A stretch of 64,000 nucleotides of DNA from Vesta saturnalis. Taxonomy: Eukaryota; Arthropoda; Insecta; Coleoptera; Lampyridae. The DNA is taken from assembly GCA_036346205.1 (NCBI GenBank), contig JARFJB010000400.1, positions 6,993,501 to 7,057,500 on the forward strand, read 5' to 3'. Numbering within the stretch: the first letter of the stretch is position 1; every line of letters starts with the position of its first letter. Below the pieces are notes generated by a model. The model saw only the letters and a list, made by a program, of their open reading frames with translations. It searched no databases and was not told where the DNA came from. Of the stretch, positions 10,779-23,209 are shown one piece after another. The position numbers were made by a program, and so were the translations under genes.

Positions 10779-13149
10779 CAGTATGGAATGCCAATGGGCT
10801 GGTACAACACAAAGAAGAACTTACACCATTCATTGCAAACCACTGCTTAGATATTGTGTTAATATCCGAAGCGCACTTTACTGACCGCAGCTACTTTAAT
10901 ATCTCGCGTTTTACAGTTTACGCAACACAACATCCAGATGGTACCGGCGATGCTGGCACTGCTATAATTATCAACAACTTAATTAAACGTCATGAACTCC
11001 CCAAATACGGTGAAGCCACAACAATAGTAGTCGAAGACTGGCTAGGGCCACGTACGATATCTGCTGCCTACTGCCCACCAAGGCATAACAATAAACAAGA
11101 ATTATACGAACACTATTTTCACACCATAGGTAACAGATTCTAAGTATTAAATCTTGCCTTGGCCTCTCAACTGACCATTCACCAGTGCTAGTGACATTAG
11201 GCACAAATGTAATAATCAAAGAGAAAACGACAGCTCTCACCAACAAACACACAAATTGGAATCTCTTTAGAGACCTAATTGAAGATTCCTTGCTCATGGA
11301 TATCCCATTAACATCCGCAAATGACGTAGATGAAGCAGTGATGCATTTTAATCAAGTGATTCAAGAAGCGGCTCGCCAGGCTACACCTGAACAAACCCGT
11401 AATAATAAACATAAAATCGCAGAAAAGCGTGGCGTGGCCACTAGATACCCCAATGACAAAAAGACTTTAAATCATGCTACTGCCGAGCTTAAAAATTTAA
11501 TTTCTAACATAAAAAATCAGAATGTACAAGCTTATTTAAAACACCTGTCACCGTTAGTGGTAAACGACTACTTGCTTTGGAAAGCCACAAGACATCTAAA
11601 GCAACAAAAACAACACCATATACCAATTCATACCACTAATAATAACTGGGCAAAAAGTGATACTGAGAAGGTGTCTGTCTTTGCGCAACATCTTGTTAAT
11701 GTGTTCCAACCGTTCCCGGCGTAACAAGATATGACAATAGAAACACAAAATATTCTAGAAATGCCGTATCAAATGAGCCTGTCTATTAAAAAGCTTAAAA
11801 TCAAGCAAGTCGAAAACACCGTTCGCAACAAAGTAAACCCGCACAAAGCCCCAGGTCAGGACTTAATTACTGGCCTTATTCTCAAAGAACTACCACAGAA
11901 AGGCTATAAATTCATCCCGCATTTATAACAACGCAATTTTAAGACTCCGACAGTTTCCCAATCTGTGGAAAAATGCCGTGATTATCCTAATTCCGAAGCC
12001 AGGGACACCCAAAGAACAACCTGCATCATATCTACCTATTAGTCTGCTGCCAATATTATCAAATTACATCTAATACTCCTGCACAATCTCCTCATACCTG
12101 ACCACCAGTTTGGCTTTTGGAACAATCACTCAACAATTGAACACGTCTACAGAGTAGTTGATAAAATTACTAAAGACTTCGAAGAGAGGAAATACTGTGC
12201 TGCAGTATTCTTAGACATCGCTCAAGCATTTGATAAGGTGTGGCATGAGGGGCTGCTCTGTAAAATCAAGAAAATCCTACCATCAGACTACTATGAAATC
12301 TTAAAGTCGTACTTAACCAACCGACACTTCCAAATCAGATAATGGCAGCGAACTGACACCCTTATACCACATCGGTTCTGGTGTTCCCCAGCGTAGCGTC
12401 CACTTTTATAACTGCTATTCACGGCGGACCTCTCGACAACAGCAGAAAACATGGTCGCTACTTTTGCCGATGACACGGCAGTTCTTACATCTCATACCGA
12501 CCCAAATCTGGCATCCCAACAATTCACTCACCTTAATAAAATACAGAGCTGGTGTACTAAGTGGCGCATACAAATAAATGAAAGCAAGTCAGTGAATATA
12601 TCGTTTACACTAAGAAGAGGCATATGCCCACCTGTAACCCTAAATAATCAAGATATTCCACAAGCTGACAGTGCTAAATACCTTGGAATACATTTTGACA
12701 CGAAGTTGAAATGGAAGACGCACATATGGACAAAGCGTAAACAATTGGGATTAAACCTACATAAAATGTACTGGTTGATAGGACGAAAGTCACAGTTATC
12801 CTTGGACAGCAAATTACTGTTATACAAAACTATGATTAAACCCATATGGACATATGGTATACAACTATGGGGCACAGCAAAGACATCTAACATTGAAATA
12901 CTGAGACGATTTCAAGCAAAAGTGCTCAGATCCATTGTAAACGCCCCATGGTATGTTACCAATGAAACTATCCGTCGTGATCTCGCAATTACAACTACTA
13001 ATCAAGAAATAGAAAAGTTTATTGCGCGCTACTGTGATCGAAGTAGTGTTCACCCTAATCTTCTAGTGGAGTGCTTATTAGATGGTGCTGTAGAACAGCC
13101 ACGTTTAAAAAAGTTCAAACCGGCAGATTTAACAAACAGATTTCTGTAA
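10757..13149 (+). pseudogene. Jockey ORF2: endonuclease and reverse transcriptase
   Basis: It starts MAQHLKLAVWNANGLVQHKE, the first motif of an apurinic-like endonuclease, with LISEAHFTDR (catalytic Glu) and ISAAYCPPRH. The rest of the endonuclease is deleted near 11140, keeping only LSTDHSPVLVTLG. The RT follows: NPHKAPGQDLI, IPKPGTPKE, LDIAQAFDKVWHEG (motif A), a damaged GVPQ block, and TFADDTAVL (motif C, catalytic FADD) near 12466. The stretch 12451-13149 is open for 232 codons and ends LTNRFL. Breaks near 11143, 11725, 11928, 12070 and 12340 prevent a full protein. Confidence 0.88.
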
Positions 13150-13323
13150 TTTAATAGTTGTGTTGTATATAGTATAGAGCAGTATAGTATATGTTAAACT
13201 AGATTTAGAATAATATAGACGAAACATTATTGGATGCTTCGTCTTCATGCCTTTCAGTTCTTAATTATTCATGTATGTCAAGCCAACTACTGAATGTCAC
13301 TTAGACAGATTGTAGTGTCGTAA

Positions 13324-13328
<5 letters not shown>

Positions 13329-13378
<50 letters not shown>

Positions 13379-13550
13379 GTATATGTATATATGATATTAT
13401 GATGTATTGTGTGCGTGCGTGTGCGTGTGTGTGGGTGAGTGTGTGGGTGGTTCAGTGTGTGAGCGTGTGCGTGTGTGAGCGTGCGTGTGCCCGCGCGTGC
13501 GCGTGGTCGAGTGCGCGTGCGTGTGCGTGCGCGCGCGCGTGTGTGTATCA
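13329..13550. repeat. (TA)n followed by a GT/GC-rich simple repeat
   Basis: A TA run (13329-13371) passes through GTATAT repeats into about 150 bp of GTGC/GTGT repeats on the plus strand. Apparent ORFs here (Val/Cys/Arg or Thr/His/Arg-rich) are repeat artefacts. Similar TA-to-GT transitions occur at 43339 and 57837. Confidence 0.85.
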
Positions 13551-13779
13551 TTTATACGCAACAGCCCTGATCTGCAATAACCCTAATATATAGTGATTTA
13601 CAATTTTATGTTGCATACGCGATGTAGTAAAAGGGTTTTCGGGATAATGAATGTTATTATTATTATTTAAATTTCTTCCTCCAATGAGCTTACGTTAGTC
13701 GCTGAGGGTTTTGAAAATTAAAAGAAATAATTGGTATTTGAGTAGGGTTGTACTTTCTTTTACATCAAAACACCGTTTT

Positions 13780-14345
13780 CAAGATACTTAGCTTTTAGTT
13801 ATGAAGTCTTGTATTTTTTATTAATTTTTTTTACAAAATTAATCATTTCGATAACAATTACAGCTGTCTCCTTCAGTAAATTATAATGTTTTTGAAGATT
13901 ATTTAAGATCTCAAATAGATATATGAAATCTGAAAACATAAATATGCAAAATCCAACCATCGAATATATTATTACTTTAGCTAGATCTTTAATAAATTAA
14001 TTATTACATCGCCTTGAAAATGTCAAATCAGAACACCCTCTAACGGACGAAGGCCAATAATGAAAAATGTCATATTCAAAAAACTAAATTTAATCAAATT
14101 ATAATCTAATTCTGAAGTTGTGAAAAACTTGTATGTTAAATTAATGCAAGGGTGTGATAACTTAACATACTTAATCGGTAAAGCATTTACTTCGAGGTCT
14201 GGGAAAAACACAGCAGTATAGTATTTATGTTTTCAGATTTCATATATTCGACATCGTAAATATTAATAATTTTCGAAAACTATGATTTACTGAGGAAGAT
14301 AACTGTAATTGTTATCGAAACGTTTAAATTTGCAAAAAAAATACA
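13780..14345. repeat. Penelope-like terminal repeats in inverted arrangement
   Basis: The block 13837-13985 (TTTCGATAACAATTACAG to AAATCTGAAAACATAAAT) returns inverted at 14226-14330 (ATTTATGTTTTCAGATTT to GTTATCGAAACG). The interior, 13990-14215, matches the non-coding ends of the PLE copies at 26150, 44870 and 55700 (ATGTCAAATCAGAACACCCT; AAGCATTTACTTCGAGGTCT). No coding sequence remains, so this is a PLE end with an inverted terminal copy. Confidence 0.7.
14290..14320 (+). other. PLE hammerhead-like hairpin
   Basis: CTGAGGA (14290-14296) is followed by A, then a perfect 6-bp stem GATAAC/GTTATC around a 7-nt loop, then GAAA (14317-14320). The layout is identical to the hairpins at 25945 and 55886. 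The seventh core base varies among copies (G here, C elsewhere), which hammerhead cores allow. Confidence 0.5.
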
Positions 14346-15540
14346 CGATTTCATACCCAAACGCTAATTATCTTAATCGTGAAAGTTTGCATTTTTATCT
14401 AACACGTCAATTGAAGTAAATGAAGGCACGCTGGATATAACCTGCTAGATAAAACTACAAACTAGGACTTAATTTGGCTAGGTCTTTTGTAGTATTCATT
14501 ATCAACAATAAAGTCTATATTGATAAAAATAATTGTATCAAAGCCAACTCTTATTGCGCTTAAAAAAATAAAACTGTCATATCTCCTACAGTATATTCGA
14601 GCAACGGTATATACGAAATTCATAACCCCTACGATCAAATAGTAAATGTTTTTAATGAGCACAGGTTGATTATGTTTGTATCGTTTGTTTGTACATGTTT
14701 AATCTCCGCTAAAGTTTCAGTTTAAATAAAGTTTTAATAAAAAATGTTTGTTAACAAAAAGTAAATTTGTACGAACCATATATTCAAACTTCATAGGTAT
14801 GAAATGTGCGTGTATATTTTAGTGCATGAAACATTATGGATTCGTTATTTATAAAACATGAAATATAAATGTAAATATTTTCTCTTTCAAAATTATACGC
14901 TCTAGTGAGTATCCTACCTATTATCAAAAAACAGTGTATTAGACGCAATACATTTCCTGTCACTTTTATTTTAAATCTTTTCGTTGACATACTTTCCAGT
15001 CAAATGTTAAATAGAAAATCTCAAAAAGACGTTATTGTAGTATATAATGCATTATCCGCTTTACGAATTTTTAGTAACTTTGATGGTGACATATGAAAGA
15101 CGGCCACTAACAATCAGAGCCTAAATACAAAGGGTGAATTATAAAATTAGGTTAAGTAAATAGTGAAATAGGTGCCATCAGTTCTAAATTTTTCGGTTCC
15201 TTATCAAGAGCGGGGCCAATAAAATTTTCAAAAATATCCAAAAACTGTCTACTTTCTTATTGCATAATTTGATTTTTTAGTTCACAGTAAAACAGAAAAA
15301 GAAAACATAATTCCCGACAATGTGTGTTTTAAGTAAATACGAAGAAATCGATAATTCAAAATATCCTATAATATCATTATGAAAAATAATAAAAACAAGT
15401 AATATTGTCAAACATTGCCAAAACTAACCTTAAAATGTAATTTTTGAAACATGACATTACGTAAACAGAAAAATTCTAAATACTACACAAAAAATAGTAA
15501 TTCAAATAAGTATGATAACATTTGAAGTATTTACACATAA
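14346..15540. other. AT-rich non-coding stretch
   Basis: No gene-like frame, terminal repeat or tandem array was recognised here. Confidence 0.4.
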
Positions 15541-15548
15541 ACCAACAC

Positions 15549-17571
15549 TACCGGGTGTAAATCAAATAGGGGCAACTTTTGAACGGGTCGTTAGATTTTG
15601 TTCAAGTTTTGATGGGTTATATTAGAGGCAGTTGTAACAACCCTTTTTGAGCTGTATTAAAATATACCGTAATTTAAGGTATTTCGTTCATTCAGTTGTA
15701 AATATAAGAAAAATTTTATTAATTAATGATTTGTAATTATGTGGTAGGCAACTTAATTTGCATTTCGGTGTAACTTAAGTTGCATATCTTTTTAGGGGTT
15801 TATAGTGCCTATTTCTTAATGGTTTTTATTTCCACTTCAAATTATTTTGTGATCATTTTATTCGCGCATTACGTCATCGTGACTTAATTCTTTGCGCAAA
15901 TCCTTTCGCGCACGACTACCTCGTCTAATTTCAAAGGATCCATTTTTTCACTTCCCGATGAAGGTTGTAAGAAGCAGAAAGTTTTTTTTTGGGTTTTTCA
16001 CCTAAATTTTGTGCAAGTGCCATTAATTTAATGGTAACATATCTTTTAACTCGTAATACTAAAAATTAAAACATTTGCTCTTTTCAGGCACTTTATTTCA
16101 CTTTTACTTTGATTACATTTTAAATACGCATTTAATTTTACTGTTGCGTACGCTTTCATTTTATGATTGCAATTTTTATTGGAAAATTTCAAGATAATGC
16201 ATTAAACGGATTATTCCATTTCAAGAAGAAAATTTTTAAGGATAATTCCAGTTTTGGGTGTGGTTTACAACGTAAAGCATTATTACAAGAGATTACGCAA
16301 TATGGTGGCAAAGATGACATCACCTCAGTTGAAATTTCCGTAATCGTTTAGATACCAGAGGTTATTAAAAAATTTGTGTACAAGATTTTATAAACAGATA
16401 CTTAATGTTTAATAATTATTTAGTAGTTTAAGGTTTTTATAATTAGTTTTTAAGATATATATTTTATTTAACCCTATCACTCTAAATATTTAATAAACAT
16501 AGTTGTATATTTTTTATTATTTTACATTTTGATAAAATTTTTATTGTTAACAGCCTCGGTTTAGTTATTCCGAGCATTATTAAAAATAACTTGGCGTCCG
16601 AGATCATTTTATTAGTGTTACATTGCAACATTTTTATTATTTATGTCAAGTGAAAATAATCGAGCAGAATTTGGGGTAATTAAGCAAATCAAAAGAATGA
16701 ATTCTCCACGTAAACTACCAACTGGGACAAAGGCATTATTTGTGGTGAATGGTTAGTATCTCCAGTTAGCTTAACGATTTGTGTTTTGGAGAACTTTTTA
16801 CTCTTACTTCTTTATTACATTATTAGTTTTTTATACCAGTTCGACCACTTCATTTACACAGTTTGGGATTTTTTACATAAAAAAAAGCAATATGACCGAC
16901 TTCTGGTTTCACCGGAAATGACACAAAAGCTGAAAATTTAAATGCAACAACCTGTATATTTTTATATGTTTGGATTCGACGGTTTCAAATACATACAGTT
17001 CATCTACCAAATGTCAACTCAAACGCCATTTTACTTTGACAGAGTCGGCTTCAGGAGCATGTTATGTTAATAAAAAGCGGAAAATAAAAAATTACTGCTT
17101 TATTTAGTAACTAAGGAAATTACGATGCATACCGTTTCTATTGGGAACAGTGAGTTTATAGTTAAAAAACCGTAATTTTTAAATTTGATCGTTAACAGAC
17201 TTCACAAAAATTAATTATTAGGAAAAATAATATTCTGGGGGTAATTGTACGTCAATTATCTATAATTTAGATGACGTCATAATGATCTAAAATTAAATAA
17301 ATAAAAAAAAATTAAATTAAAATATCGCCTGAGTTGACGTTTGACAGGTGAACAGTATGTATCTAGAATCCAAATATGGAAAAATATGTTCCATTTAAAT
17401 TTTCAGCTTTTGCGTAATTCCTGGTGAAACCGTAAGTCGGCCATATTGTTTTTTTGTGTAAAAATCTCAAAGTGGCACTAATATAACCCACCAAAATTTG
17501 AACAAAATCTAACGACCCATTCAAAAATTACAGGGGTGGCCCGGCCCCTATTTGATTTACACTCGGTTTAC
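15549..17571. mobile_element. Foldback element interrupted by a ~1.2 kb insertion
   Basis: The ends are inverted: GTGTAAATCAAATAGGGG near 15553 against its complement near 17550, with shared GGGTCGTTAGATTTTGTTCA. The right arm continues unbroken to about 17325. The left arm matches it in two separate pieces, 15549-15660 and 16865-17045. The second piece carries AATATGACCGACTTC and AAAAGCTGAAAATTTAAAT. The intervening 15660-16865 is absent from the other arm and is therefore foreign, or the arm was rearranged. No transposase was recognised. Confidence 0.7.
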
Positions 17572-17915
17572 CTAACAATAATGTGTTTCTTTTCTAATTA
17601 TATTTTAGTTGAAGTTGTTTACAATAACTACACTATGGTAGTACTTTAATAGTTACGCAGTGAACAACTATCCATAAATGACACATAGACGTATATAAAT
17701 GAATATAAACTCGCCTACAAAGTAAAACTATCGTATATGTACCTGAAGTATCAATTACGATCACTCCACTGGCCTATGAACATGTCGGGATATGCAACAC
17801 ACCATATACAAACGCCCGTGAACGTATCGTGATGGTAAACATGTACGCGTTTTACTAGCTCGTGAACGCTGTGGCCTGGTTAATTTTCCAAAACAAATGT
17901 TTTATTGGTTGGTAA

Positions 17916-20177
17916 CAGTGACTTGTTTCAAAAAACGTTCGGCTAATTTCTAGGGTAAATAGAATATTAAAAAATAACGTTAGTTTGGTTAAAAAACATG
18001 TGGTCCTAAAAAATCCTTTTTTTTAATTATCTCTGAAACGGTTTAAGATACCTAAATGAAATTTAGATCACAAATACCTTTAATTAGGTCATAAAAGGTA
18101 GTGTTGACAAATTTTTAATATTTTGTACAGGAGCACTTATTTGGCTTATGGAGATATTTTTAATTTTTTGGGCAAAAATAATATTTTTTAAACAATTTGC
18201 CACAAAAAAGGTACTCTTGTTGAAAGTAAAAAAAAAATAGAGGTTTTGGAGTTATTTGAGGTTTTAACTTGCTTTGCCTAAAATAAGAAAATAAACGAAA
18301 TATTGAGTTAATTTGATTTACTTGAATTAAGTAGCCTTAGACTGCAGACTCTTGATTTTTTTTTTGACAGTTTCGTTTGACACATTGTTGTTGATAGTTG
18401 TGGTTTGTTTAACAAGTAATAACGCTTTTAAAAACCTTGAAAATGAATATGTACACTAATAGTGACTATACCGATATGTTGTTAACAATGTGATGGCAAT
18501 GCTAAAGCAGCGAAAATAAGATATGCGGAAAAATTTCCAAGAAGTTTTCCGGATTCAAAAACATTTTTTAATTTAGTGAGGCGGTGCCGTAAGACTGGAA
18601 CCGTTAAACCAAAAAAGGTAAATTATGGTAGACCACGAGTGGTAAGAATTCCTCAAACAGAAGAAAATATTTTAAATCTAGTTGTTGCGGATCCTACGAT
18701 AAGTGTAAGAAATGTGTCAAGGGCAAGTAACGCAAGTGTTTCTAGTGTAAATCGTGTATTAAAAGAAAAATATTGCTCCCGTTTCACTACAGGCAAGTAC
18801 AAGGATTATTGCCTAAAGATATTTTTTTAAGAAGAGACTTTGGGAATTATTACAAGAAAGAATGAGACAGGACCCTATTTTTTTCCAAAATATTCTTTTC
18901 GCCGATGAATCAACTTTTACTAGACAAGGTATATTTAATAGTCATAACAGTCACTTCTGGGCAGACGAAAATCCAAAGGTTAAACGTGTAACGCATTATC
19001 AACATAATTTTAAGTTGAATATGTGGGCTGCCTTAATAGGCATCCGTCTCCTTGCATACTATATTTTTTATGGAAATTTAAATGATGATGTTTACTATGA
19101 ATTTTTGGATAATGGTTTATTTCCGCTTTCCTCTTAATCTACGAAGAAATATGATTTTTATGCATGATGGTGCACCACCTCATTTCAGTAGGCAAGCTAG
19201 AAGATGGCTCAACGAACATTTTCCATATCGTTGGATTGGTCGAGGTGTTGATGCTCCTTTCTACTGGCCACCAAGGTCCCGTGACCTAAATCCCTTGGAT
19301 TTTGATGTATGGAGTTTAGTTAAAGAAAAAGTATATTCAAGTAAAATAAATTCCATTGAAGAACTTCAAGCGAGAGTTGAAAATAATTTAAGAATGTTAA
19401 TTCAAGAACCACGGCCACTCCAAAGTATTACGTTTTCACTAGAAAAACGTTTACGATTATGTATTCGTGAGAATAGTCGGCATTTCGAACATTTAATGTA
19501 AAAACCCGTGCCTACTCATTCATTTTTTTCTGTTTGTTTTGTGTTATTCGTTGTTTTTTTTAACTGTTTCCTTTGCCTGTTCTGTGTTAATATTATACAA
19601 TTAAAACCTGTTTTAAGATCTAAATAATTTACAATATTTTTACCTCATAATTGTTTCTGAAACAATCATTATTCCCTGAGGTAGTTCGTTCTCGCGGATG
19701 AAAATTACTAATTGTTTCATTTTAAAATAATTTATTAATTCGGTCAGCATTACTTGCTAAAACCTCAAATAACTTCAAAACCAGTAATTTTGTTGACTTT
19801 TAATAAGAGTATCTTTTTTGTGGCAAATTGTTTAAAAAATAATATTTTAACCAAAAACTTAAAAATATCCCTATAAAAAATAGTTTGGTGGCAAAATAAG
19901 TGGGCCCCTCTTTAGCGACGCTCCTATACAAAATATTAAAAATTTGCCAACACTGTTTTTTATGACCTAATCAAAGGTATTTGTGGTCTAAATTTCATTT
20001 AGGTATCTTAAACCGTTTCAGAGATAATAAAAAAAAAAGGATTTTTGGGGCCACTTTCACAGGGCCGTATCTTCTTAAGGAGGCATTTGCGGACACATGT
20101 TTATTAACCAAAGTAACGTTATTTTTTAATATTCTATTTACCCTAGCAATTAGCGAAACGTTTTTTGAGACACCCTG
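17916..20177 (+). mobile_element. Tc1/mariner-type transposon E, long TIRs
   Basis: The right end reads inward CAGGGTGTCTCAAAAAACG and the left end has the diverged CAGTGACTTGTTTCAAAAAACG. The arms then match for about 370 bp, including CTAGGGTAAATAGAATATTA, CTGAAACGGTTTAAGATACC and TTTGCCACAAAAAAG blocks. The left arm ends near 18290 and the right begins near 19750. A transposase occupies the centre on the plus strand. Total length is about 2.26 kb. Confidence 0.88.
18443..19501 (+). pseudogene. Transposase of element E, lightly damaged
   Basis: It starts MNMYTNSDYTDML. After one frameshift it continues QCDGNAKAAKIRYAEKFPR and KTFFNLVRRCRKTGTVKPKK, the HTH-type DNA-binding half. A GRPR linker and the second HTH follow. 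The catalytic core has FADESTFTRQGIFNSHNSHF with the first Asp, FMHDGAPPHFSRQARRWL with the second, and a WPPRSRDLNPLDFDVWS stretch with the third carboxylate position. It ends NSRHFEHLM with a stop at 19499-19501. Only about three frame breaks are visible (near 18490, 18800-18850 and 19130), so this is among the best preserved copies in the window. Confidence 0.9.
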
Positions 20178-20951
20178 GATATCAAACTATATGTTAAAAA
20201 TATTGGCCCAAATTTGAAAAACTGGTTACATTAAATTATCACTAGGCCTATATTTCATATAAAATCGTTTTGGGTTTTAATACAAAAACATCACTCCTAA
20301 CATTTCAATTTAGAGACTAGTCGTTAATAATAATTCAATATAAGTTCAAATATGCCACATAAGAGTATAGATGCAGTAGTTTCTCTATATCGCGTCGTAA
20401 GTCGTAACTGAAGGGTTTGGAAGTGACTTTTTTATAGATTTTGTCACGTAAATACAATTTTGACGTTCTATAGTGACAACTTCCGTGATATCAAACAGCT
20501 GCAGTGGTTCCCATTTACCTCACGAAATTCTGTACATACGAGCCGACAAGAAATAATATTTTGCAGTAGTACGTAATTTCCTAATTAATATTAAAACCAA
20601 ATATACCACAATTTAGCCCATTAAATTTTATAAATCCTATATATCTTTTTAATACGTTAATCATACCTCTTAGATAGTCCCCAGCTTACTCATTTTTTGA
20701 ATCTGGCAAAACTTTAGTTAATAAACAAACCAATCTATGATCTTCGCTTTAACTGAATCTTTTCTTAAATAAATCTGCCTGGGAGCGTACGAGCACAACC
20801 AGTAGCAAAGAAAGTGCTCTATAATGACCTTTTGTCGTACAGAAACCATTACATGAATTGCAAGCATTTTTTGCAGAAGTTTCAAATCGAAAACAGTGGA
20901 AAACTGAGTTTTGTGCATACTTTTATTAGAAATGCTTGTTAAAATTTTATA

Positions 20952-23189
20952 TAGGGTCATTCCAAAGTTGGAATTATCACCAGCGAATAGGGCCTCAAAA
21001 GATAAATGTTTCCTTTTGCGCTTTTTCGAAATATCAACATCAAAGAAGATGCAGGGTGCCAAAGTTTTATTTAAAAAATTAAAATTTATTAATAACTGCC
21101 AAATCACTTGAGATTATTAACCAAAATTTTGTAGGTGTCAATAGCTACGTGGGAGGGAAATTCTTCAATAAGTACAATATTTTTAGGTTTACCAGTGGCG
21201 CACGTATAAAAAGTTGTTTAATATTTTGAAAAAAAATGGTCGGCCACTGATTTTTCTAAAAATAAAAATTATTATTGAATTCCTTGTTCAATTCTAAAAA
21301 GAAAAGCTCTTATTATTTTTTGGTACTATGCATCGTTTTCGAGTAAAAAAAGTAAAAACCGTTTTAATGCATTTTTATAATTTTACTTAAATGCATTGTT
21401 GTTTAAGTGTAAAATTGTGCAAATAGTCAAATTGCACTTGATGATTTTTATCAGAAAACAAGTGTAAACAATTTTTGAGTTTTGGCTAAATTTCTAAATA
21501 ACAACTGAACTTTCTTTTAAAGAATATGTATACAAAACTTAATTTTACTTAAATAACGTGTTCAAAATGAGCTCCATTTTGTTCTACGCATATTTGAGCG
21601 CGACGCATCCATCGATCGGTCACCGCCCGAAGTAAAGAAATTGGCTTTCCTCTAATAGTCGTTGCAGCCTCTTCTATTCGACGAATGAACTCCTCCGTGG
21701 TTTCTACAAGGGTTCTAAAAACTAGCAACTGCATATAGCCCCGCAAGAAGAAGTCACCTGGAGTGACATCCGGTTACATCGGGGCTACTGCAGTGGACCA
21801 TTTCTGCTAATCCATCTATCCTGAAAAGTTTGATCCAAAAACAATCGCATTTCCCTACTAAAATGGTGTGGTGCCTTCTCTGGCTAAAGCTACATGGTAT
21901 GTCTAATACTTAACGACAACTCATCTGACAAAACCGGCAGATCATTTCGTTAAAAGTTTAAATAACTTTCGCCAGTGAAACGATCTGGTAAAATATGGGG
22001 TCCAATGGTATTCCATTCACACGACCTCCCCATTCATTGACGGAAAATCGATGTTGATAATTTGTTTGTTTAATTGCATGTGGGTTTTCTATAGACCAAA
22101 CGTGCGTGTTTCGGAAGTTATTTATGCCGTCGCGATTAAATTTTGATTCGTCCACAACCAAAATGGTTTTAGTAGTTTTCCTCATTTGCGTGTTTTTGTA
22201 ACAGCCATTCGCAAACTTGTACTCTGCGCGGATGCTCTGCAGGTTGCAGCGCCTGTACGCGTTGGGCGTCAAAAGGGTGCAGCTGATTTTTGTGTAACAT
22301 TCTCCTTACTTTTTTTTACTTACTCCGATCTGGCTTGCAATACCCTGGTACTTCTTGTTGGGTCTTCTGCGATAAGATGTTAAACTACTTCCTCATTTTG
22401 AACATTCTCACGTTGTTGTGGTCTTCCTGCAAGACCACCGCGTTATCCTCGTAAGGTTCCAGGTTCCCTGGCTCTACGAACTAATTCAATAAAACGTTGA
22501 TATGAAGGATGGACTCGCAACGGAAATCGTTTCTCGTATAAGCGAGTGGCGGCTGCGGTATTTGTACGAGACTCTCCGCAAATAATCAGCATATCCACTC
22601 ATTCATTATTTTCATAAACACGAGCCATTGTATCAATAGCGTCAATAAAATTACGAAGAAAAACCAAATGACAGATTATTTCTTGATAACTGAGATAAAC
22701 AAAAACAAACTTTTCCAGTCGCCTTTTATCAAAGGTTCAATAATTTGAAATTTTTAATTATAACAGCATTTAATTTTAGGCGTGCATTAAATCAGTTTTT
22801 ATTCCTTTACCCGAAAACGGTGCGTCGTACCGAAAAATAACAAAAGAGCATTTCTTTTTAGAAGTGAACAAGGAACTTCATAATAATTTTTATTTTTAGA
22901 GAAATCAGTGGCGTGCCTTTTTTTTTCAAAAATATTACACTTTTTTATACGCGCGCCGTTGGTAAACCCAAAATATTTTATTTATTGAAGAATTTCCCTC
23001 CCAGGTAGCTATTGACACCTATAAAGTTTTGTTTAATTGTCTCAAGTTGTTGGGCAGTTATTAATAAATTTTAATTTTTTACGTAAAACTTTGACACCTT
23101 GTATCTCCGAATCTCCAAACGAAAGAAATATTATTTTTCGAAGCCCTATTCGCTGGTGAAAGGATAACTCCAACTTTGGAATCACCTTG
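20952..23189 (-). mobile_element. Tc1/mariner-type transposon F, long TIRs
   Basis: The ends are inverted: TAGGGTCATTCCAAAGTTGG at the left against CAAGGTGATTCCAAAGTTGG read inward from the right. Complementarity runs about 430 bp (20952-21400 and 22740-23189), including GAATAGGGC, GGGAGGGAAATTCTTCAATA and the CATCGTTTTCG-type block. TA flanks the right end (23190-23191). The length of 2.24 kb is similar to element E. Confidence 0.88.
21549..22628 (-). pseudogene. Transposase of element F
   Basis: The minus strand starts MARVYENNE at 22626-22628. The HTH region reads ADMLIICGESRTN-like, then AAATRLYEKRFPLR and RFIELVRRAREPGTLRG. A GRPQQ linker follows. The first catalytic region reads VVDESKFNRDGINNFRNTHV with WSIENPHA. 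The HDG block (near 21880) is badly eroded. The tail reads ISLLRAVTDRWMRRAQICVE and ends GAHFEHVI, stop at 21549. Several stops and frameshifts are present. Confidence 0.85.
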
Positions 23190-23209
23190 TATAAATATTT
23201 TTATAAATA

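Larger units (their letters stand above)
10207..13330 (+). mobile_element. Jockey-type non-LTR retrotransposon, near full ORF2
   Basis: A zinc-knuckle ORF1 remnant is followed by an endonuclease-RT ORF2, in the usual order and on the plus strand. The 3' untranslated part runs from 13150 to the (TA)n tract near 13329. I found no poly(A) tail or target-site duplication. There are internal deletions and frame breaks in both ORFs. It is a dead copy in non-coding DNA upstream of the fry exons. Confidence 0.85.

Noticed and set aside
13297..13593. Thr/His/Arg- or Val/Cys-rich frames
   Set aside because: Products of the GT/GC simple repeat. The same occurs at 43264-43524 and 57879-58073.
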